Source of the DNA: an archaeon
Lineage (GTDB): Archaea; Altiarchaeota; Altiarchaeia; IMC4; QMZM01
NCBI GenBank assembly: GCA_029933895.1
Contig: JAOZNG010000075.1
Coordinates: forward strand, 1 to 6,183
Direction of reading: 5' to 3'
Length of the DNA: 6,183 nucleotides
Shown: positions 1 through 4,273 of the stretch, piece by piece
Layout of the letters: every line of letters begins with the position of its first letter
How positions within the stretch are numbered: position 1 is the first letter of the stretch
The notes under the pieces: generated by a model
Seen by the model: only the letters and a program-made list of their open reading frames with translations
Told to the model about the DNA's origin: nothing
Databases searched by the model: none
Position numbers and translations under genes: made by a program

Positions 1-24
1 GGGGCCCCGGGGTTGGGGGGATTT

Positions 25-35
25 AAGAAGAAAAA
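25..35 (-). terminator. U-rich tract after the toxin gene
   Basis: On the minus strand the sequence TTTTTCTTCTT begins 8 nt after the toxin stop codon. Archaeal RNA polymerase commonly terminates at such U-rich tracts without a hairpin. A GC-rich palindrome (GGGGCCCC at 1-8) lies just beyond. This is a plausible terminator, not more. Confidence 0.3.
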
Positions 36-42
36 CTGGGAG

Positions 43-303
43 CTATCTGTAAACCCTGGATCTCTTGTCTATTTTGATCACCAGAATTACCTTTTTCTCT
101 TCAAGGACTTCATACAGTATCCTGTAAGGGCCTACTCTAACTCTGAACAGGCTCTCCTTTCTCCCTGCAATCTTCTTCACACCCTTCATATAAGGCTCTC
201 TGGATAACATCTCCAGTTTACCAATTATCCGTGTTCTGTACCCCTTCTCCAACCTCTTTAGAAAACTGTACGCGTTGCTGCTGAGGTGCACCTCGTAATT
301 CAC
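43..303 (-). CDS. RelE/ParE-superfamily toxin (mRNA interferase-like)
   Basis: This 86-aa basic protein reads as a RelE/ParE-fold toxin. The most telling part is the central RVRVGPYRILYEV stretch (residues 54-66), which matches the family's 'R-x-R-V-G-x-Y-R-[IV]-x-Y' core, followed by the basic C-terminus DKRSRVYR (79-86) where RelE toxins carry catalytic or RNA-contacting Arg/Tyr residues. An N-terminal helical pair (about 10-33) and a short 'REPYMKGVKKIAG' linker are also typical. The length is normal for the family. The start is GTG, sharing a GTGA overlap with the stop of the upstream antitoxin, so the two are translationally coupled. RelE toxins cleave mRNA on the ribosome, while ParE relatives poison gyrase; the sequence alone favours RelE because R54, R56, R61 and R81 are all present, but does not prove activity. 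It appears intact. Confidence 0.85.
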   Translation of the reverse strand: MNYEVHLSSNAYSFLKRLEKGYRTRIIGKLEMLSREPYMKGVKKIAGRKESLFRVRVGPYRILYEVLEEKKVILVIKIDKRSRVYR

Positions 304-503
304 AGAAGATCCCTCTTTACATCATCCAGACGCACGCTCTTTCCCTCTTCATACTCCTTCTCCGCTCTGAGAACAAGGGCCTCTTCCTCTTCCGTCAGTA
401 TGCGGTCTACGTCCAGCATATGCTCCTTTATGTATTCCAGATCTTTTCTGATCTCCTTCAGTTCCTTCATTATCAGCTTGATGTCGTCTTCTGTTCTTGC
501 CAT
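300..503 (-). CDS. RelB-like antitoxin of the adjacent toxin
   Basis: This 67-aa, strongly charged protein sits directly upstream of the RelE-like toxin and overlaps it by 4 nt. Residues about 4-32 form a long heptad-like amphipathic helix (KLIMKELKEIRKDLEYIKEH). A very acidic stretch (LTEEEEALVLRAEKEYEEGK, 36-55) follows, and the end is SVRLDDVKRDLL, a 'GKSVRLDDVKxxL' tail common in small archaeal antitoxins next to RelE. It should wrap around and neutralise the toxin. No clear ribbon-helix-helix or HTH domain is visible, so autoregulation, if any, would have to use the helical N-terminus or another protein. The ATG at 503-501 is preceded on the minus strand by AGGTGGTG at a good distance, which supports this start. 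The assignment rests mainly on context plus the tail motif. Confidence 0.78.
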   Translation of the reverse strand: MARTEDDIKLIMKELKEIRKDLEYIKEHMLDVDRILTEEEEALVLRAEKEYEEGKSVRLDDVKRDLL

Positions 504-543
504 GACACCACCTGAGGTTTTGTTATCCTATTCCAGTAACTAC

Positions 544-567
544 TTAATAAAACTTTTGTGAAAAGTT
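544..567 (-). promoter_or_regulatory. Promoter and palindromic operator candidate of the toxin-antitoxin operon
   Basis: Read on the minus strand, TTTATTAA (551-544) is a good archaeal TATA box about 41 nt from the antitoxin ATG, predicting a transcript start near 520 and a leader of roughly 18 nt. Immediately upstream, over the BRE position, lies a perfect inverted repeat AACTTTT-GTG-AAAAGTT (551-567, 7-bp arms, 3-nt centre). Its placement would let a bound protein block TFB/TBP. The palindrome is directly visible; its use as an operator is inference. Confidence 0.5.
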
Positions 568-574
568 GTTAACC

Positions 575-590
575 TCCCCCCTCAGGGGGA
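575..590. repeat. GC hairpin TCCCCC-CTCA-GGGGGA
   Basis: Six-bp arms (575-580 and 585-590) with a 4-nt loop. It lies between the toxin-antitoxin promoter and the hairpin-rich end of repeat copy 1. It could be part of an element end or an RNA structure; no function is assigned. Confidence 0.45.
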
Positions 591-620
591 ATTCACATAG
601 AAGAAGTGAAGTGCCCCCCG

Positions 621-639
621 GGTGGGGTAGATACCCACC
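621..639. repeat. Hairpin GGTGGG-N7-CCCACC next to repeat copy 1
   Basis: Perfect 6-bp arms (621-626 and 634-639) enclose GTAGATA; a G-U pair can extend the stem in RNA. It lies 7 bp outside the conserved 56-bp repeat. Together with the run CCCCCCGG at 614-621, which also recurs outside copy 2 at 2159-2166, it may belong to the same element end. Confidence 0.5.
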
Positions 640-646
640 TTTCACC

Positions 647-702
647 CCCACCTTAAGCCCCTCCGCTGGCCTGAACCCTTCCCCCTTCAGGCCTGCTCGG
701 GG
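647..702. repeat. 56-bp direct repeat, copy 1, with internal 8-bp hairpin
   Basis: This stretch is 53/56 identical, without gaps, to 2178-2233 on the other side of the ATPase gene. Inside it GGCCTGAA (668-675) and TTCAGGCC (686-693) form a perfect inverted repeat with a C-rich 10-nt loop. In this copy two more pairs (C666-G695, G665-C696) can form beyond a T-T mismatch. The minus-strand reading frame is conserved between copies. See the remnant entries for the coding interpretation. Confidence 0.9.
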
Positions 703-726
703 CTGTCTGTTGATCGTGGGTAGCTC

Positions 727-778
727 TGTTAAGGGTGGTTAACATTAAGCTGGTATTTATGTTAAGCAGAGTTAACAT
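727..778 (+). promoter_or_regulatory. ATPase gene promoter with two TGTTAA-N6-TTAACA palindromes
   Basis: Two 19-bp units, TGTTAAG-N4-GTTAACAT at 727-745 and 760-778, are identical except for the 4-nt centre. Each contains the inverted repeat TGTTAA-N6-TTAACA. Their starts are 33 bp apart, about three helical turns, so both face the same side of DNA. The only good TATA box, TATTTAT (754-760), lies between them, abutting the second unit, and predicts transcription near 780 and a leader of about 30 nt before the ATG at 811. This is the arrangement expected for repressor sites that block TBP and polymerase. The regulator is unknown; the ATPase's own HTH segment is one candidate. Confidence 0.6.
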
Positions 779-810
779 AGTTTTAAGTAAAAGAAGACCT
801 ATCGGGGTTT

Positions 811-2139
811 ATGGACCTAGAGGTTCTCTCAGAAATGAACCCGTGGTGGGAGAGCGGGAGCGTCCCTCTAAGCCTCCGCAGGGAGTCCCCCCGGGAGGTG
901 TTGGATAAACTCCTTGAACTTCTGAAGCCCCGCCAGATCATATCTCTAGTAGGCCTTAGGCGCACGGGAAAGACCACCCTGATGTACCAGATGATAGACT
1001 ATCTACTGAAAGAGGGAACCCCCCCCAGAAACATACTCTACTTCAGCTTTGACGAGAGGGTGGAGAGCATAAGGGACCTGATAAAGACCTACATGAGAAG
1101 CCTCCCCGGGGTGAAGAAGGGAAGGGTGTACCTCTTCCTGGACGAGATACAGAAGCATCCAGACTGGGCCAACAGGGTAAAGCTCCTCTACGACCTCCAC
1201 CCGGACTACAAGATAATCCTCTCCGGAAGCGCCTCCCTTGAGATAGCCCGCAGCGGGGGAGAATCCCTAGCCGGGAGGATTATCCCCATAAGGATCGGCG
1301 TGCTGGATTTCACGGAGTTCCTCCACTTCTCCGGCAGAGAGGTCCCCATCCCCACCGGGGACCTTGAACAGACCTATGCAGAGTACGTTGTGAGGGAGGA
1401 CAAGCTGAACGAGTCCTTCAAGGATGCAGTGGTGAAGGGGGGGTTCATAGAGACCATAGGAATGGAGGGAGAGCTCCTTAAGTATTTCCTCAACGCGAGC
1501 ATTGTGGACAACGTGGTGATGAAGGATATCCCCGAAAGATACTCCATATCCAACCCAGCAGCCCTGAAGGAGATCCTCAGGCTCATTTGTACGCACCCGG
1601 GAATGCTGCTCAGCTACGAGAATCTCGCCGACATCTTCCACGTAACGAGGCAGACCATCTCCAAATACATCTATTATATGGCGGACAGCTTCATCCTCTC
1701 CCTCAAGTACAACTACTCAGGAAGTTTTGCTGGGTCCGTGAGGAGGCTGAAGAGAGCCTACCCTGCACACCCCACACTGACCAGTGCCTTTCTCAGCTCC
1801 GACCCGCCCCCCCAACTCTTTGGGAGGATGGTGGAGAATTACGTTCTGGAGACACTGGGGTACTCCTATTTCTTCAGGAGGGGTTCGAAGGAGATAGATG
1901 CCGTCGTCAGATACGGGGAGGGCGTGATTCCTGTGGTGGTGAAATACACCTCTGAGCCCCACAGGAGAGACGTTGGGGTTGTGGAGAGGTTCGTTGAGAG
2001 GTTCGGGAGCCCCTTCGGGGTAATACTGACCAGAGACAGCTTCGCAAGACAGGGAAGGGTTATGCTCTTACCTATCCCCCTCTTTCTGACGCTTAGAGGA
2101 GATCTTAAGCTGATTGAGTCCTACATGGAAAAACGTTGA
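811..2139 (+). CDS. Archaeal-type AAA ATPase with DUF4143-like C-terminus
   Basis: This 442-aa protein is a P-loop ATPase of the broad archaeal ATPase/DUF4143 group. The N-terminal 'EMNPWWE' (8-14) is a hallmark of the group. Walker A is GLRRTGKTT (48-56), Walker B VYLFLDEIQ (106-114), a sensor-1-like LSGSAS lies at 137-142 and SLAGR at 152-156. Residues about 268-295 (YENLADIFHVTRQTISKYIYYM) look like a helix-turn-helix. The C-terminal part (about 338-442) resembles the restriction-endonuclease-like fold of the family: EID at 361-363 is present, but the usual P-I-E-V-K is PVVVK (374-378), so the motif glutamate is missing. Family members are often linked to mobile or defence DNA, but their cellular role is poorly known. 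The start at 811 has no strong ribosome site; ATG 835, after GAGGT, is possible. It is GC-rich and uses AGG/AGA for arginine, unlike the AT-rich operon downstream. Confidence 0.85.
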   Translation: MDLEVLSEMNPWWESGSVPLSLRRESPREVLDKLLELLKPRQIISLVGLRRTGKTTLMYQMIDYLLKEGTPPRNILYFSFDERVESIRDLIKTYMRSLPGVKKGRVYLFLDEIQKHPDWANRVKLLYDLHPDYKIILSGSASLEIARSGGESLAGRIIPIRIGVLDFTEFLHFSGREVPIPTGDLEQTYAEYVVREDKLNESFKDAVVKGGFIETIGMEGELLKYFLNASIVDNVVMKDIPERYSISNPAALKEILRLICTHPGMLLSYENLADIFHVTRQTISKYIYYMADSFILSLKYNYSGSFAGSVRRLKRAYPAHPTLTSAFLSSDPPPQLFGRMVENYVLETLGYSYFFRRGSKEIDAVVRYGEGVIPVVVKYTSEPHRRDVGVVERFVERFGSPFGVILTRDSFARQGRVMLLPIPLFLTLRGDLKLIESYMEKR

Positions 2140-2148
2140 TTGGCGGCT

Positions 2149-2158
2149 CTGTTTTCTT
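2149..2158 (+). terminator. T-rich tract after the ATPase gene
   Basis: CTGTTTTCTT begins 10 nt after the ATPase stop codon. It is a possible archaeal U-rich terminator. There is no stem upstream. Confidence 0.25.
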
Positions 2159-2173
2159 CCCCCCGGAGATTTA

Positions 2174-2278
2174 AACTCCCACCTTACGCCCCTCCTCTGG
2201 CCTGAACCCCTCCCCCTTCAGGCCTGCTCGGGGTGATTTTATTGTTTCTGTAAGAGGGCTCTCCTCGATCACGCTTGG
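2174..2278 (-). pseudogene. Remnant of a mobile-gene 3' end (copy 2)
   Basis: A 35-codon open stretch lies between TAA codons at 2281-2279 and 2173-2171. The peptide starts PSVIEESPLTETIKSPRAG and ends LKGEGFRPEEGRKVGV. It matches copy 1 in the same frame across 'PLTE', 'TI', 'PRAGLKGEGFRP-EG-KVGV', and stops where copy 1 reads on, consistent with decay. The 'VIEESPLTE' part recalls the 'T-P-V-E-x-x-P-L' tail of many IS605-family TnpB proteins, but no zinc finger or RuvC motif is present in the window, so the assignment stays weak. It lies in the same orientation as copy 1, opposite to the ATPase gene. Confidence 0.35.
2178..2233. repeat. 56-bp direct repeat, copy 2, with internal 8-bp hairpin
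   Basis: This is the partner of 647-702; the three differences are A/C, G/T and T/C changes. GGCCTGAA (2199-2206) and TTCAGGCC (2217-2224) form the same perfect hairpin around a C-rich loop. The two copies enclose about 1.5 kb holding the ATPase gene and its promoter. Confidence 0.9.
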
Positions 2279-2550
2279 TTAAAACTGTCCACCTACTCCC
2301 ATAATGAATTACAGGCTTTCTTTTGGCGGTTGGCGGTTATCTAAAGTTTTCGCCATGGGCGAAAATTTGGGTCGAACGAGCACAACGAAGTGTGCCTGAT
2401 ACCCGCTTGATAAACACCCCAAACGGAGTACTGTCTGGAGTGATATTCAAAAGTTCCGGCCCAAATGACGCACCAATTCTTTTTACAGAGATGGTAGTAC
2501 TTCCACAGGATGTTCGTGCTACCGATATACAAACTTTGCTACGCAAACCA
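2234..2550. other. Gene-poor transition region with inverted repeats
   Basis: I see no supported gene here. A 94-codon plus-strand frame (2323-2607) exists, but it would start at TTG without a ribosome site, runs through the downstream promoter and matches no family I recognise. Visible structure includes tandem GGCGGTT (2325-2331, 2332-2338), a strong palindrome at 2347-2365, the hairpin GCACA-N6-TGTGC (2380-2395), and GGTAGTAC/GTGCTACC (2493-2500 with 2516-2523, one G-U pair). The block could be a decayed small repeat element or a pseudogene. Base composition shifts from GC-rich to AT-rich within it. Confidence 0.4.
2347..2365. repeat. Perfect palindrome TTTTCGCC-ATG-GGCGAAAA
   Basis: Eight-bp arms around a 3-nt centre. 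With one G-U pair the stem extends to 11 bp (2344-2368). A 3-nt loop is tight for RNA, so a DNA-binding site or the end of a small repeat element is as likely as a hairpin. Confidence 0.6.
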
Positions 2551-2598
2551 TTTATACTATTGATGTATCTCCGTGTTACGGATAGCAGAAAGTTGCTA
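2544..2598 (+). promoter_or_regulatory. Promoter of the btuF-radical SAM-btuC-btuD operon
   Basis: TTTATACT (2551-2558) is a clear TATA box, preceded by a purine/A-rich CAAACCA BRE-like stretch. It predicts a start near 2580 and a leader of about 30 nt before the ATG at 2612. The palindrome TCCGT-GTT-ACGGA (2570-2582) covers the predicted transcription start, and TAGCA-N6-TGCTA (2583-2598) follows it. These are candidate operator or leader-hairpin sequences. No B12-box-like riboswitch core is seen and the predicted leader is too short to hold one, so control is probably by a DNA-binding protein. Confidence 0.5.
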
Positions 2599-2611
2599 CG
2601 GTGGTGAAAGA

Positions 2612-3547
2612 ATGACGCAAACCGCAAAGAAACAAATTGGTATGTGGGTACTAGTAGCCCTGTTGATCGTTGCCGCATTTGGTGGCGGGTATATATTAGC
2701 TGGTGTGTCAACTGAGGAAGGAACAACGACAACAACTGGTGCAATCACAATAATTGATGGTATTGGTAGGACAGTAACCATACCACATACCCCACAAAGA
2801 ATTGTCTCGCTAGCATCATCGGCAACAGAAACAATATATGCTCTAGGTGCGGGGGATAAAGTTGTAGGCAGGGATAAATATTCCAAATATCCTGACGAGG
2901 TTAAGGAGGTACCAGAGGTGGGTAGTGGGAGCTCACCAAATTTAGAAATGATTATAGGTTTAAAGCCGGATGTTTTATTTGCGTGGCCATATTCAAGAGA
3001 CGCCTTAATTAGCTTGGAAGATGAAATATCCGTTGTGTATATTGATCCGGGCTCTGTTAATGAGGTTATAGACACAATTCGCATGATAGGATTGATTATT
3101 GGTAAAACATCGGAAGCTGAAAATCTTACCGCCGAGATGCAAAGTAGAATAGACGCTATAACGGACATAACAGATAACCTTAATAAGACTCAAAGACCAC
3201 TGGTATATTATGAGCTTGGCACACCTATGAAAACAGTGGGGCCCGGGACGTTTACTAATGAACTTATATTCATGGCTGGCGGAATCAATCTTGCTGCCGA
3301 CGAACCCGTAAGATATCCAATCCTAAATAGCGAGTACATCATTGAAAGAAACCCCGACGTGATTGTGATAGTCAGCTATGGTGCATCAATAGACGAAGTA
3401 AAAAATAGAGAGGGATGGCAGAATATAAATGCGGTTAAGAATGATCGAATTTACAAGATAGATACGAATCTCGTAACGTCAAATCCGAGGTTGGTACAAG
3501 GATTAGAGCAATTTGCCAAATGGTTCCATCCTGATTTATTTGACTGA
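2612..3547 (+). CDS. btuF: BtuF-like ABC transporter substrate-binding protein
   Basis: This 311-aa protein belongs to the class III (BtuF/FhuD-type, Peripla_BP_2) binding proteins that deliver cobamides or iron chelates to BtuCD-like permeases. Residues 12-32 form one hydrophobic segment with no lipobox cysteine, so it is probably membrane-anchored facing outside; a Thr-rich linker (34-45) follows. The N-lobe has RIVSLASSATETIYALGAG (63-81) and VVGRDKYSKYP (84-94), then LEMIIGLKPDVLFAW (111-125); the C-lobe has PGTFTNELIFMAGGINLA (211-228). E73 and E241 sit where BtuF proteins carry the glutamates that dock onto permease arginines. ATG 2612 is chosen over the upstream 2573 start because GGTGGTGA (2600-2607) lies 4 nt before it and because the predicted transcript begins near 2580. 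It is the first gene of the operon. Ligand: cobamide is favoured by similarity, but an iron chelate cannot be excluded. Confidence 0.85.
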   Translation: MTQTAKKQIGMWVLVALLIVAAFGGGYILAGVSTEEGTTTTTGAITIIDGIGRTVTIPHTPQRIVSLASSATETIYALGAGDKVVGRDKYSKYPDEVKEVPEVGSGSSPNLEMIIGLKPDVLFAWPYSRDALISLEDEISVVYIDPGSVNEVIDTIRMIGLIIGKTSEAENLTAEMQSRIDAITDITDNLNKTQRPLVYYELGTPMKTVGPGTFTNELIFMAGGINLAADEPVRYPILNSEYIIERNPDVIVIVSYGASIDEVKNREGWQNINAVKNDRIYKIDTNLVTSNPRLVQGLEQFAKWFHPDLFD

Positions 3548-3558
3548 AGGTGGTAAAA

Positions 3559-4272
3559 ATGGCGATCTATAAGATTACTTATTCAGAGAGGTTCAAAAGG
3601 GCCAATCTCTATAACTACGGTTGTAATTTCAACTGTGCGTGGTGTTCGTATAAATTGAAAAGCAATGTAAAGCCAGATAAATTTTTGAGCATAGATCGAA
3701 TTAAAGAAGTACTTAGCAGTTTGGACTTAGAACGGATACATTTCATTGGTGGCGAGCCAACAACATACCCGGGATTGGCTGAGATTGCAGAGTTTGCTCA
3801 CAATCAATTAGGTGTTTATACAAAGATAGGTCACTCAAACGGTTCATGTATGCCCCCAGAAAACATCGACGCATGGTGTGTAAGTATACGAACAGTTTCG
3901 GATAAGCTTCATCGAAAATATACTGGTGGAAAGTCTGTGTTACCAGTTCTGCAGAATTTTAAAAAGGCTTACAATAGAGGCATAGAAATAGATGCAAGCA
4001 GTATTTTAATACCCAATCTTTTCGGTCATGATGAAATTGAGAAGGTCGCCCAGTTCATTGCAGAAATAAATCCGAACATTCCATATCATATAATAGGATA
4101 TGTACCCGTTCCGAATTCACCCTGGCGAAGACCAACATATAATGAAGTAAAAGAAGCGGAAAATATTGCAAGAAAACATCTCAAACATGTCACATCCTCT
4201 TGTTTGTCCGTCGAGGATTATTCCAACCTACATACCAGAGATATACGATATAAAAGCGTGCGTGTGGCATAA
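3559..4272 (+). CDS. Radical SAM protein, PflA-like, within the transporter operon
   Basis: This 237-aa protein carries the [4Fe-4S]-binding motif C-x3-C-x2-C as CNFNCAWC (C22, C26, C29), preceded by YNYG, and the SAM-contacting GGEP (64-67). The short length, the 'YVPVPNSPWRRPTYNEVKEAENIA' style C-terminal third (181-204) and the lack of a SPASM cysteine cluster suggest a minimal radical SAM barrel like glycyl-radical activating enzymes and their relatives. Extra cysteines C97, C107 and C215 could have a role but form no standard motif. The start is taken at ATG 3559, 4 nt after GGTGGT; the GTG at 3550 lies inside that ribosome site. It begins 11 nt after btuF and ends 1 nt before the permease gene, so it is certainly co-transcribed. 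The substrate is unknown. Context points to a metal complex or cobamide brought in by the transporter, or a protein partner encoded elsewhere. Confidence 0.85.
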   Translation: MAIYKITYSERFKRANLYNYGCNFNCAWCSYKLKSNVKPDKFLSIDRIKEVLSSLDLERIHFIGGEPTTYPGLAEIAEFAHNQLGVYTKIGHSNGSCMPPENIDAWCVSIRTVSDKLHRKYTGGKSVLPVLQNFKKAYNRGIEIDASSILIPNLFGHDEIEKVAQFIAEINPNIPYHIIGYVPVPNSPWRRPTYNEVKEAENIARKHLKHVTSSCLSVEDYSNLHTRDIRYKSVRVA

Positions 4273-4273
4273 A

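Larger units (their letters stand above)
547..738 (-). pseudogene. Remnant of a mobile-gene 3' end (copy 1), possibly a tnpB tail
   Basis: A 64-codon open frame without a credible start lies between TAA codons at 741-739 and 546-544. Its peptide contains PLTELPTINRQPRAGLKGEG and then FRPAEGLKVGVKGGYL. The same frame recurs beyond the ATPase gene as SPLTETIKSPRAGLKGEG, FRPEEGRKVGV. The two differ by whole-codon gaps near the N-terminal side and by a few base changes, which suggests both derive from one coding sequence. The V-E-x-x-P-L-T-like beginning (seen in the other copy), stop-truncated ends and hairpin-rich flank resemble the disordered tail of IS200/IS605 TnpB proteins and the right end of such elements. 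This family assignment is tentative; an uncoded dispersed repeat is the alternative. The antitoxin promoter now lies inside its far end. Confidence 0.35.

Noticed and set aside
286..561. 91-codon Ser-rich plus-strand frame opposite the antitoxin
   Set aside because: It is antisense to the toxin-antitoxin pair; the serine richness comes from the complement of Glu/Arg-rich codons.
1267..1641. 124-codon minus-strand frame opposite the ATPase
   Set aside because: It is a shadow in GC-rich DNA opposite conserved ATPase sequence, with no ribosome site or recognisable motif.
647..2233. CRISPR array
   Set aside because: There are only two repeat units, 1.5 kb apart with a gene between them, so this is not an array.
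2323..2607. 94-codon plus-strand frame just before btuF
   Set aside because: It would start at TTG with no ribosome site, crosses the likely btuF promoter and hairpins, and resembles no family I know. It could be a decayed gene, so it is described under the spacer region.
2573..2611. Upstream ATG for btuF
   Set aside because: It lies before or at the predicted transcript start and lacks a ribosome site, whereas ATG 2612 has GGTGGTGA 4 nt upstream.
2596..3168. 190-codon minus-strand frame opposite btuF
   Set aside because: It is antisense to a clear family member, with low-complexity Ser/Ile/Pro composition expected of a complementary-strand shadow.
4166..4273. Upstream extension of the permease frame to an earlier ATG
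   Set aside because: It overlaps the radical SAM gene out of frame, reads unlike a permease N-terminus, and ATG 4274 gives a normal length.
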